Assembly: GCA_944990035.1 (NCBI GenBank)
Contig: CALYLX010000066.1
Span: 1,488,001 to 1,552,000 of the forward strand
DNA length: 64,000 bases
Source: Clitopilus passeckerianus
Lineage: Eukaryota; Basidiomycota; Agaricomycetes; Agaricales; Entolomataceae
Direction: 5' to 3'
Shown: piece by piece, positions 22,669 through 32,036 of the stretch
Numbering within the stretch: position 1 is the stretch's first letter
Layout of the letters: each line of letters starts with the position of its first letter
The notes under the pieces: generated by a model
Seen by the model: the letters and a program-made list of their open reading frames with translations, nothing else
The model's database searches: none
Told to the model about the DNA's origin: nothing
Program-made: the position numbers and the translations under genes

Positions 22669-23413
22669 ACGGTTCACAGAAAACTGCAGTCGATCTGCAG
22701 AGCCATTTCTGCAGCTCAACTGCAGGCTACTTGCAGCATCTTCTGCAGTACGTGCCGTTAGCCATATTGTAACCTATACATTGTAGTTTATATTTCATGT
22801 AGAGAACCTTTACATACATTTAATTGAACCATAGGCTACCTTTTCATCTGGATGCCCAAGTCTTGTGCGAAGCAACGACCGATCTTGGTCACTTGGGTGG
22901 TGAAATGTCGGGGTCTAAATAGTTTGATGGGTAAAGGTACTTGGAAAAGCAATGAAGGATGAATGTAGCACTCTCAATTGAATTATGTAGAGATATTTAA
23001 CACTCATCCGTGGTGTAAGTATAGCGTATAATGGATCTTCTGGGCATATATGTACAAAAATAATTCATGAAGACTTGGTCATAGGCCAAGCCAAGATTGC
23101 GGACATTTCGATCTCCGCTTGAACTGTCATCTCGCCCATTGACGCTACGTTGCGAGACCTTCAGCCCGCAATTCTGTATCATAAGAGGAGATTTTGGACA
23201 CAGATATCGAGTAATTGAAGGTATTTGGTACTCTATCCTACTATTATAATCTTGAATAGCTCACATATATGTTCATCAGCATTAGATATTCACACTATTC
23301 AAGTACATCTAGATGACATGAGCGAAGCAATCAAATATCTTTTCAACACTATCTGGCAATCATAATGACATCTACCTCGTACTATGACTGGTCTTGGTCC
23401 AAGAAAGCTCTGT

Positions 23414-23753
23414 TTATCTGTTACTGCATCTTGCCTGCACATTTCTGCACCTGGTCTGCACCTCTCTGCACCGGTCTGCACCTGACTGCAACTGACCGCA
23501 CCTCTCTGCCCTACACTGCAGGCTATCTCTTATAGACTGCAACCTGCTGCATCCGTTCTGCAGAGCCTGTGTCACCACTGCTGACCGGGAATACATTGAT
23601 GCTCGGATATTTGATGACCACTGACCAGTGATCGAGGCCGCGCCGATCACCTCCAAAATTATTGACCCCCATATCGCAGATATTTTGCGCCTTTCCTTGT
23701 TCCACCAAGTATTGGTACAGCCCGGCCATGTTTCTGGTATGCCCGCTCTTCAT
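23414..23753 (-). pseudogene. Gene remnant inside the CTGCAG element
   Basis: The minus frame reads SGHTRNMAGLYQYLVEQG, then GVNNFGGDRRGLDHWSVV. It is protein-like but not recognised. It runs into the CTGCA-rich array at its C-terminal side, so it is likely truncated. Confidence 0.3.
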
Positions 23754-23861
23754 TTTCCGACCGCTGTTATCTAATAGGACTTTAGGGGCTCATCCGTCAT
23801 TTACTTGACTTCTTCGATCCGCCATCGCAGGCCAATCAAACAGCGGGATCGGCTTCTGAGC

Positions 23862-24826
23862 ATCGCAATCAGCAGCCCATGAGAGGGGAAGGTCAAGGAG
23901 ATGTCGCTGGTATGTCATGGCTTCGTTCTTGCTTAATGGACTCGCTACATGTATTTGACAGGAATCGATCTGAATCGGCTCGCAGACTTAGTCGCAAGCA
24001 GGCTAACTGAACCCCCGCAAGATACGCCCACCAGCACCGGAAAAGAGATCCCTTCCCCTCCTGTTATCCCCCCGACACGCGACCTCTCTGATCCATTGCA
24101 GCAACGCGTCCTGGAACGCTGGACAGGCTGGCCGGACGGTTTGCTGGTGGTCTGTCAGTAGCTGAACGGGCCCGAGTTGCCAACTGGTTTGAGGTCCACA
24201 TCTCCGAAAATCATCGCCTTTGCCCTAACTGGGTTGGATGTGTCCCAGGTGCACATGCCATTACCTTGTTCATTGCAGATCAGATGTACCAGCAAGCACT
24301 CCAGAAGGACAAGCTTAGAGGGCGGAAGGTCGAGGACTTTATCAACCAGGCATGGACCCTTCAGTATACTGAAGCACGGATGGACGAGAAGGTGGTCGAT
24401 GTCGATGCAGAGTGCTTGGCGAGGCTTGAAAGAGAGATGTTTACGCGATCGCCAGGTGCAGGAATTGCAGGGTTCTACCAGTGGGGATTAGATGCAGGAG
24501 ACCATCAGAACCATTGGGACCCCTGGAAGGGAACACCGAGCGATTGGTGTAGCCACGATTATCAGGCTTGGAGCGAGTCTGAAATGGAGGTGAGTGGCCA
24601 CGATGGCTGACAGCATGCAGGGACTGATCGTGATGTCACAGCCTGGCCCAGAATTCCTCGTGGGGCCCGAACAGAAGATCGTTGAACAGCCACGCAAGCC
24701 ACAGCCCAAGCCGAGACCCTTGGCCAAACGGAATCAAATTGTAATTCCGGCGCCAAAAGCTCCTGCCAAGAAAAAACCTGCTACTGGGCGTTCTCGTCGG
24801 CAACCCGCAAGGAAGGCCAAAAACTA
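23862..24826 (+). pseudogene. Captured gene remnant inside the CTGCAG element
   Basis: A GT-AG intron (about 23910-23961) leads into GIDLNRLADLVASRLTEPPQ and LQQRVLERWTGWPDG. A one-base shift near 24145 is needed to continue into SVAERARVANWFEVHISENH and LCPNWVGCVPGAHAITLFI. A second intron near 24590-24620 leads to a Lys/Pro-rich tail ending at 24826. The product is not recognised. The frameshift argues for decay; it may be host sequence picked up by the element. Confidence 0.4.
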
Positions 24827-25194
24827 GAGGCTGGAGCAATACCAGTGCTTGTGGAATTAGTCTGACCTATATACATAGTGTCCCATGATGTATTAGAATC
24901 AGATCCAGGCCCCAGAACTTAGTGAATATATGTAGGGGATTGTCTACCGAACAGATGGTATCCTTGCATCTCCAGCATGAGTGCCGCACGTCAATGTTTG
25001 TCTCTGTTATTTTTGAAGGATGATGGTCATTCCTGATGATTCCTTGAGAGGGAATTAAGAGCGAATACGGAATGAATACACTCCATCATTTGAATAGAAT
25101 GCGATATTGATAACGGTACGCTACTTGTAACACCGTGGCCGATCTGCCGCAACATGACTGCAGCTGTTCGCACCTTAATTGCACCCTACTGCAG

Positions 25195-25254
25195 CTGACT
25201 GCAGGGTACCGCAGCTGACTGCAGGGTACCGCAGCTGACTGCAGGGTACCGCAG
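25195..25254 (+). repeat. Three tandem 20-bp units in the right subterminal array
   Basis: The unit CTGACTGCAGGGTACCGCAG occurs three times without a gap. It includes CTGCAG and GGTACC. Arrays of this kind at transposon ends commonly serve as transposase binding sites. Confidence 0.85.
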
Positions 25255-25316
25255 CTAACTGCACCGACTGCAGGCTCTGCAAGTCCAGCTGCAGTTTTCT
25301 AGTAGCCCCTTAAACA

Positions 25317-25583
25317 AGTATCAAGAGTTCAGCTGCTTAGTCTTCTACTAGCCTTTGTAGAGACGAGCAAGAGTAATTGAGCAAGTCGAAGTTAAAGCAA
25401 ATAGTAATGTATAGGCTTTTAGGTCAAGCTGAGGAAGCAAGACCAAAAGCGTGAAAGTATTTATACAAGGTTGGTAGGCCTAAGGGTAGGGCATTGCGCA
25501 GCAATGCTGTGTAAGTAAAAAATAGGTATGACTCAGAGTGAGTTGGGGTAAGAGTCACTATGAGTCACAATAAGTAAATATAG
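25317..25583 (-). repeat. 5' LTR of the gypsy element, remaining piece
   Basis: This continues the LTR after the CTGCAG element (AGTATCAAGAGTTCAGCTGC...) and matches 17310-17580 closely. It ends abruptly at 25583, where the copia LTR begins. The rest of the LTR is not found on the far side, so DNA was lost there. Confidence 0.85.
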
Positions 25584-25954
25584 TGTCGAGCAAGCATGCC
25601 TTCCAGCAAGGGAAGTTGCAGACAACCTTACCTTGAGCTAGGTGTGGGCTTGTAAGGTGAGAGCGAACTATATAGTAAGACTAAAGAAGTCTCCAATGTA
25701 TTGGGGTAAAGTACGTAGGTTTATATACATAAGGAGAGTGTGCACAGACCATGTATATGTAAGCATATCTAGAATGTTCTGTGCTAAATATAGTACAGAA
25801 GTGACATAGAATGAGTCATAAGTAGTCATGAAGTGTCACGTGAGTTGCCATGAGGCATATCCGTAAGAAAACGTAATAATGGTGCAATATGGCGCAATAC
25901 TAATTATGTGATGTCATGTGATTAGTCACGTGAGTGGTACGCGTCAATTCAACA
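25584..25954 (-). repeat. Copia 3' LTR (family C1, 371 bp)
   Basis: On the plus strand it runs from TGTCGAGCAAGC to CAATTCAACA. The next bases, CACCCCCTC, are the complement of a polypurine tract, as expected for a minus-strand element. It shares the TATA and downstream region with the LTRs at 1-221 and, more distantly, 39211-39624. Confidence 0.88.
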
Positions 25955-25972
25955 CACCCCCTCAAAGACCAC

Positions 25973-26815
25973 CTATTGTGTGTCTTTGTTCTTAGATGAG
26001 TAAAACTCAAGTCCAAGTTGAGATCTGAACTGCTCAAATTTGACATGTTCCAAATTCTTGGTCAGCATGTCAGCAGTGTTCTCATTTCCAGGTATAAAGT
26101 ATAACTCTTTAATACCGTTTTCAACACATTCACGGGCGTAGTGATAGCGAATATCAATGTGTTTAGTTCGGTGTTCCTGGACAGGATTTGATCCGATGAA
26201 GATTGATCCCTGATTATCACCGATAACTATAGTAGGTTCAGTTTCAGGAAGACCAATTTCGGACAAGAGTGACCGAAGCCATGTGACTTGTCGACATGTG
26301 TCTGACAAAGCCATGTATTCAGCTTCTGTCAATGATAGCGCAATGGTTTTCTGCGCTTTCGACGTCCAACAGATAAGACCGTTGGCGAGTTTCATGATAT
26401 ATCCGGATGTAGAGCGACGCATGTTTTTGTGAGACGCCCAATCAGAATCTGTATATGCATGCAGACCTCTATTACTAGCTCTGTCATAGACAAGTGAGTA
26501 GTTGGGGTAGGTAGCTAAGTACCTTAGCACGTGTTTGGCCTTTTCAAGATGCTCTTTGCTTGGGTTTGCAGAGAACTGTGATAGTTTGATTACCGCAAAG
26601 GCAATATTGGGCCGTGTGCCTAGCATGAGATATAACAGAGATCCAATCACGGATTGAAACTCTGATTTAATTTTGGGATTAGGAGCCTCGGTGTTGGTTT
26701 TAGGTTTCCAGCCAGATGGCAGTGGAGTATAAGTGGTTTTAGCATTCGTCATTCCATAGTGTTGCAATACTTTTTGGAGATAAGAGACTTGATCAAGTTT
26801 GATTGTGTTTTTGTC
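25973..26815 (-). pseudogene. Copia RT C-terminus and RNase H
   Basis: The frame reads IKLDQVSYLQKVLQHYGM, LYLMLGTRPNIAFAVIKLSQ, YTDSDWASHKNMRRSTSGY, ALSLTEAEYMALSDTCRQ and NTADMLTKNLEHVKF. These are the usual copia RT connection and RNase H motifs. The first two codons of the apparent frame (MT) come from the solo LTR at 26816. RT continues upstream at 27387 after that insertion. The open frame suggests a recent origin, but the element as a whole is truncated. Confidence 0.9.
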
Positions 26816-27386
26816 TGTCATGACCCACCCTTTAGGGGGTTCCTACATCGATCCCCATCGCTCTAGAACCCCCGCATTTTGCCTAGAACCATGTATCCAT
26901 GTTCCATGGACTCCCTGGTTACCCCCTAGCGATGCACAGTCATGCACAGTTCTTGGTTGTCCCCCAACTGTCCCCCCATGACTCTACCTGACTCACTTAC
27001 CTCCCTGACTCTTACTGACTCATATGGCCTCTAGTAGAGTATTCTACAGTATATATACCATCTCTAGACATCATATTTCCTGACCCTTGATATACTAGTA
27101 AACCCACCTGTCTTGTTCTTGTCTCTTTTCTCTCCTCTCGCTTTTCTGCACAGCCACAGCATCGGAGGTCTTCTACCTTCGCTTTGGCACACTGTATACT
27201 ATCTAGAACACCCAATAGACCCCCAGATCTGGTGTCAGACCATTTCCCTTTGTATTCCACCGCTTCCCAGACCCCCTAGAAGGTTCTACAACCCCAAAAC
27301 CCCCCAAAACTCCGGTCACTTCCTGCATACCTGCCTAGTGGGATCTCTCAGAAGGTCTTGTCTATCCAGGAATAGTCGGGTCCTTA
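26816..27386 (+). repeat. Solo LTR (family D, 571 bp) inside copia RT
   Basis: TGTCATGACCC...GTCCTTACA is flanked by perfect 5-bp duplications, TTGTC at 26811-26815 and 27387-27391. It contains CAGTATATATACC followed by a CT-rich tract near 27110-27150, the arrangement seen in the other LTRs here, which suggests plus orientation. No internal region is present, so it arose by LTR-LTR recombination. It belongs to none of the other LTR families in the window. Confidence 0.88.
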
Positions 27387-27525
27387 CATTGTCCCGAGTA
27401 ATGCGCATGCGTAGGAATTCCTTAGCATCACCAAGGTCTCGGCATTCCCATTTTTTCATGAATGCGGATTTCATCTTCAAGACGAGGTTCCGATCAGACC
27501 CCATGAACATTGCATCATCGACATA
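27387..27525 (-). pseudogene. Copia RT palm fragment (YVDD)
   Basis: The minus frame reads YVDDAMFMGSDRNLVLK, then WECRDLGDAKEFLRMRITRDN, i.e. the RT active-site block. It is interrupted at 26816-27386 by a solo LTR and at 27526 by a Tc1/mariner element whose target TA lies in the Tyr codon of YVDD. Confidence 0.9.
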
Positions 27526-27765
27526 CAGTGGGCAACAAAACCCTTCCAATGTTTGCTACTTTTTCAAAAATGTGTTAATAGCTGATGGAATAAATTATGT
27601 AAAATCTTGAAAATAATATACATCATAGTTCAATCTCTTGGCTTGATGCTGACATAACCCTGAGGCTGTGCTTCCACTTTTAGCAGGTGTTTCACACAGT
27701 ACAAGGTGGTGACCCATTAGAAGGGTTTTGTTGCTACTGATTTTGAAAGCAGAAATACATGGATT

Positions 27766-28650
27766 TTAGTACTTAGTCCACTTTCCCTTGGCCTCAACTA
27801 CTGCCTGAATCCTCCTAGGCATTGACTCTATTAAGTTCTGGCACACCTCTGCTGGAATAGCATTCCAAACCTTCTCTACTCTTGCCCAAAGCGATAATAC
27901 TCCATTAGGTGGAGAATTATACTTGCTAAGCTCTTTTTTAACATGAACCCAAAGATGTTCAATAGGGTTTATATCAGGAGAGTTTGCTGGCCAGATTAGA
28001 ACCTTTATTTTGTAGTGTTTAAACCATTCCTTGGCCATGTTGCTGGTGTGCTTGGGGTCATTGTCCTGCTGAAAAATCATATCCTTCACTTTTACCTTAT
28101 AGTACTTTAGGCTAGCCTGAAGTTCCTCCTCCAGGATTGAAGTGTAAAGGACCTTGCCCATGGTACTTTCAATTCTGGTAGCATATCCAACCCTATCCCA
28201 TCCCATACAGCCCCACATCATAATATTTCCTCCTCCAAATTTCTGGGTTTCTTTGACACGTCGCTTGTTAAGCCCCTCCTCCTTCCCTGCCCACACTCTC
28301 TCATTCCCATCTGCCCCAACCATTTAATTTTATTTTCATCAGACCAATAGACCTTCTTCCAATCATCTACAGTCCACTTCTTATGCCTCTCTGCAAACTC
28401 CTTCCGTGCCCGAATATGCTTCTGGTCAAGTGCAGGGCGTTTCACCTTTCTGAAGGACTTCCAACCAGTGTTTTTGAGGGCCCTGCGTACTGTCTGAGGT
28501 GTGACAGTTGTGTTGGTAATATCTTGAAGAACTCTAGCAGCTTGGACAGCTGTAGAAATCTTGCCCATGCCCATATTGAGTTTTGTATATTTGATGTTGG
28601 CAGGCATAAGCTTTGAGGTTTGTGCGGTGCACTTTTCTGAATCTGAATGC
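27766..28650 (-). pseudogene. Tc1-like transposase, N-terminally truncated
   Basis: A helix-turn-helix (TVTPQTVRRALKNTGWKSFR) is followed by the DDE domain: D in VYWSDENKI, D in IFQQDNDPKHTS, and E in DINPIEHLW 34 residues later, giving DD34E. The first DNA-binding helix-turn-helix is missing; the upstream sequence is copia integrase. A one-base frameshift lies near 28320, between WSDENKIK and MVGADGNERVW. The enzyme would cut and paste at TA sites, but this copy is dead. Confidence 0.88.
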
Positions 28651-29130
28651 CACATTGTCTCAGTGCATTCTCAAACTTGGTGAATTCACCCCCTCCATCG
28701 ATATGCCAAGTTTTGATCTTAGCTCCAAATTGGGTATTGACCATGGCAGAAAAATCTTCCATAGCTTTGACAGCTTCTGATTTTTTACGTAGAAACGTCA
28801 CCCATCCGTGGGAGGAGTTATCATCCAAGAAGGAGATAAAGTATTTGTATTTGTGATATGAAATCACAGGAAACTCCTTCAGATCAGAGTGAATCATCTC
28901 GAACGAGATTCGGATGGTGGGAAAGACTTTGAAGGCATTTTCCCTTGTGCACATCCTTGGCAAATCAGATTCTCTTTCAGGAATTTGATGTTCTGTGGAC
29001 CTTTCCGCGTGTGTACCTGACTACGGCGTAAAACTTCCTTGGATGGATGTCCGAGGCGTTTATGCCATAAGTCGTACGTGGCTGCAAACACGCATGATGC
29101 AGCGACCATCTTCTTTTCAGAAGTGATCTA
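28650..29130 (-). pseudogene. Copia GAG-pre-integrase and integrase fragment embedded in the Tc1 element
   Basis: The minus frame reads YDLWHKRLGHPSKEVL and LICQGCAQGKMPSKSF (HHCC region), then IHSDLKEFPVISYHKYKYF and KTWHIDGGGEFTKFENAL (two of the three DDE residues), ending at QKSAPHKPQ. The next bases are Tc1 transposase. Two frameshifts interrupt it. It resembles, but is not identical to, the same region of the copia element at 39211-45945. Confidence 0.88.
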
Positions 29131-29167
29131 GGTGTCGTAAACATTGGAAGGGTTTTGTTGCCCACTG

Positions 29168-29262
29168 TACACAACAGCAACAATAGTCTTGCCATTTTTA
29201 GTATAGTGTACAAAAACAACAAATTGTCTGAATAGAGAGGACATCTCGTCGCAGTTACCAAA
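29168..29262 (-). pseudogene. Copia RT fragment upstream of YVDD
   Basis: The minus frame reads FVVFVHYTKNGKTIVAVV, the strand that directly precedes YVDD in copia RT. The copia sequence ends near 29262, where the kinase-like gene begins, so the upstream two-thirds of that retroelement is missing. Confidence 0.7.
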
Positions 29263-31208
29263 AGATGTTAGCGAGTCTACAATGATGAACAAATTCAAAC
29301 TTACATCTCCTCAGACGTGAGCGTCTTATCCTCTACCGGCTGCCGACAGTCTTCTATCAGTAGGATATCACTGAAGTACCCCCTGTTGGTGAGATCACAT
29401 CCCCCACATGGACATTCTTCGTCATGTACCCAGTACCCATAATACCTTGGTACAATTGCTCCGACTTGGAGATCCCCAGTCCCATCCCCCAGCCGAGATA
29501 TCTGTGAGCCTTGGTCGTTCTCTCTGCCAAGGTTGGCCTTATCTGATCCTTCCCCGATTTGAGCCTCTGCATCCTCATTGGCAGGATCCGCATTCTCCAA
29601 CCACAGATTCCTTTGACCACATCAACACCCTCATGTACCATCAAGTCCCAATGCCGCCACATCCCTAGGCCTCCTTGGCCGCCATCACCTCCAGTTGCAC
29701 CTCTCACCTTGTAGAGCTGCTCATAACAGCTGGCTTCCCTCCCAAGATGCCTTGTATGGTCTGACATGCTAAGTTTGGCAAGCACATTGACCTTCGTCGT
29801 TAGAGGCGTGCATTGAGATGGTGAGTTGGTGTTTTGCTGGAGGGTGATAAATGGGAACAGGTGGGTCGAAGCGGATGTTGGTACTTTACGGTGCTAAGAA
29901 TGAGCCGGAGGGAACCCGTATATTCATGGGAGTAGGGTGGGGAGGGTGTTATAGTCCTCGAGTCTGCTTTATAGACCTCTCTTCCATGAGCGCCGGTCTC
30001 TTCCTTGGCCAAGTTTCTAACGTCAACATCGACTTCTGTCTCCATCCTTCTAGGAACTCCTCCTTTATCCTCCTTCCCACTATCGCTCTCGCCCCCCCTC
30101 TGTCTCCTCCAGCTGCTTTAATACATCCTCCATGACGCATTTCTGGCACAGGACAGGTTCTTTCTTCCTCTTGGATTCCACATCTTTGCCGGTCGGAGGA
30201 AATATTGTTGACCTAGGAATCTCCCATTCGACTTTATACGCCTTGCTATGATGCCCTGTCCCAGATATTTTTTTCGGCCAGAGGCAAAGGTGGGTTTCCT
30301 CCTCAAGAGGACCGATATCATTCAGGTTATTCTGTTCCCAAAAGCGATCCGATGTGGGCTGTGGCGGCTGATAATGAACTACGTATATGGGCGGTGGAAT
30401 AGTATGGAAGTCGGAGTCAAGATTTGATGATGTTGGCGGATGAAGAAAGAATCCGGTTGAGGGTGATATGTTGATCTCCTTTCCGTCATAGAAGAACTGA
30501 AATTCTTCGCCACGAGACCCTTTAGTGAAACTCCAGCGAACGACGATCCCGTCGCCCATCGTTCCAAGGGTGGATAATTTATCCACAATTTCCTGCGCCT
30601 TCTTCCAAGATTCGTCTACGTCCCCGTAGCAATCTCGTCTATTCCTAAGATTTTTGTCGAATACCCTCAGCTGGTAATGATGGACCTTGTCTTCCATGTT
30701 CATCCAGGTGCCAGTCCGACGATGTTCTCAGAGGTGACAGCAAGAATGTTCCAAGGATCATGAAAGGTGATGCAAGAAGGTAGAGCTTGAAGGGGGATGA
30801 GGTATGTATTTCAGACGGCAACACCTGTAGCTATACGGGACTGTGGGCCATGGCAATGGAAAAGAAGAGACCGACAGAGGTCCATTATACGCCTGAGAGA
30901 ACCAAAATAAGGTCAATATGGGTCAAGAGCGTGTATAGGTAGCCGTACCTTGACAGCGTCTGCGGCGTCCACTGCTTCGGGTCTTGGTCACCCAATACCA
31001 AGCTTCCCAGCTCTGATACTTTGCTCCCGCGTCTCTAAAATCTTCCAGATAGGATATACCTCCATCTGTGTCATGTACTTCCGTTTTTCCCTTTCCAGCT
31101 GTGCAATGTCACCATAGCTCAGATTTGGTGAGTTATATAGGAGATAGTCGGGTACATTGTTGTAGGAGTATCTCCACTCAAGACGCCCGTCTGGAGTAAG
31201 CCTCTGGG
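29263..31208 (-). pseudogene. Kinase-like gene, main surviving part (both ends lost)
   Basis: From 31208 down the frame reads TPDGRLEWRYSYNNVPDYLL, LEREKRKYMTQMEVYPIW and further exons (MEDKVHHYQLRVFDKNLR; ETHLCLWPKKISG). The kinase N-lobe follows: VLAKLSMSDHTRHLGREASC with the AxK lysine, then VPRYYGYWVHDEECPCGGC and YFSDILLIEDCRQP. This order (AKL...REA..Y..L, YFSDILL.EDC) is that of a fungal kinase-like family. The catalytic C-lobe is missing, since the sequence turns into copia RT near 29262. The first exon is 21 kb away at 52262-52337. A related C-lobe lies at 63456-64000. Confidence 0.7.
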
Positions 31209-31870
31209 CATCAGCAAAAAGTCAACCCACTTGATCATTCTTGAAGGTGTCTTGAACAAGCCTAGGACAAAATCAAGCTGTGCTCAAGCAGTCAATTTTC
31301 AAGCAGTCTCAAGCTAGGTCACCATCTTGAGAACGGGCTTGATGAGAATTCTCAAGAGAGCTTCCAAGCAGCACATGAAAAACTCAAGAGTATTCCCAAG
31401 TAATTTCCAAGCTAAGATTCATGCAGATGCAGCAAACTGCAGTAGATAAGTATAGTAGAGTTTCTCTGAGAATTTTGCAGTGCAAATAATGTGTTCCTTT
31501 TGACTGATTTTACATCAATTCCATCTCAAGCACGCATCAAGCAGAACCCAAGTGTAATCAGAGTCAGGATAACCAGTCCTTAATCTAAGCCAACCTCTTC
31601 ACATAGAATATAATTAGCCTGTAAAGCTACAATCTAGCCACTTTCCAACACTGGGTGAATAAGGTGAAGCCAGGGTTAAGAGCCAACCAGACAGTCCTAA
31701 CCCGTTCTCAAGCTTATCAAGCCATCACCAAGCAAGCTCAAGCAGCATCAGGTCGACGCAAGCCATGATTTCAGTTGTCAAGCTAGGCCCAGGCTACTCT
31801 GCAATTTCTCAAGCACACCAACTCATAATAAGCAATCTCAAAAACATTCAATTCAATCACTATTAAAAAT
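31209..31870. repeat. Left subterminal TCAAG/CTTGA repeat region of the 21-kb element
   Basis: About 18 TCAAG or CTTGA words follow the terminal CATCAGCAAAAAGTCA, in both orientations and irregularly spaced. No gene is seen. This is the expected position for transposase binding sites. Confidence 0.75.
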
Positions 31871-32036
31871 ACTGGCATCATGTATTAATCATATAAAGGT
31901 AAATGCATATTAGGGTGAGTGGGGATGTATTAGCGAAGAGTAAAGTAAACCTAGGACAGAGTGTTATCAATATTATCACACATTTAGGGGGAGATAATAC
32001 TCACAAAAACAAAAGCGGGCGGATTAAAGAAAGTAC

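Larger units (their letters stand above)
22669..25308. mobile_element. CTGCAG-rich hAT-like element with 8-bp target duplication
   Basis: The 2640-bp insertion splits the gypsy LTR and is flanked by CTTAAACA at 22661-22668 and 25309-25316. The host LTR has a single CTTAAACA at the matching place (near 17310). Ends share AGAAAACTGCAG in inverted orientation. Five CTGCAG sites lie within the left ~90 bases and seven within the right ~150, with further CTGCA-type words at 23420-23580. An 8-bp duplication with subterminal repeats fits hAT-like (or KDZ-like) elements. No transposase is seen inside, so it is probably non-autonomous and carries foreign sequence. Confidence 0.8.
27526..29167 (-). mobile_element. 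Chimeric Tc1/mariner element containing copia integrase sequence
   Basis: Inverted ends CAGTGGGCAACAAAACCCTT (plus, 27526) and its complement ending at 29167 match over about 29 bases and are flanked by TA on both sides. Removing the element restores KTIVAVV-YVDDAMF, the copia RT frame. It contains a DD34E transposase on the minus strand (28650-27766). Between the right TIR and the transposase lies about 480 bp of copia GAG-pre-integrase/integrase code where the first helix-turn-helix should be. The total length, 1642 bp, is normal for Tc1. Confidence 0.9.

Noticed and set aside
22680..25300. Short repeated CTGCA words considered as a CRISPR or satellite array
   Set aside because: Spacing is irregular, there are no constant-length spacers, and the words cluster at the ends of an element with target duplications. 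The organism is a fungus.
31209..31870. TCAAG-rich regions at 31.2 kb and 52.0 kb first read as two independent degraded MITEs
   Set aside because: Each has only one terminal motif, the two are in opposite orientation, and the flanking gene reads in frame when the whole interval is removed; one large element explains all three.
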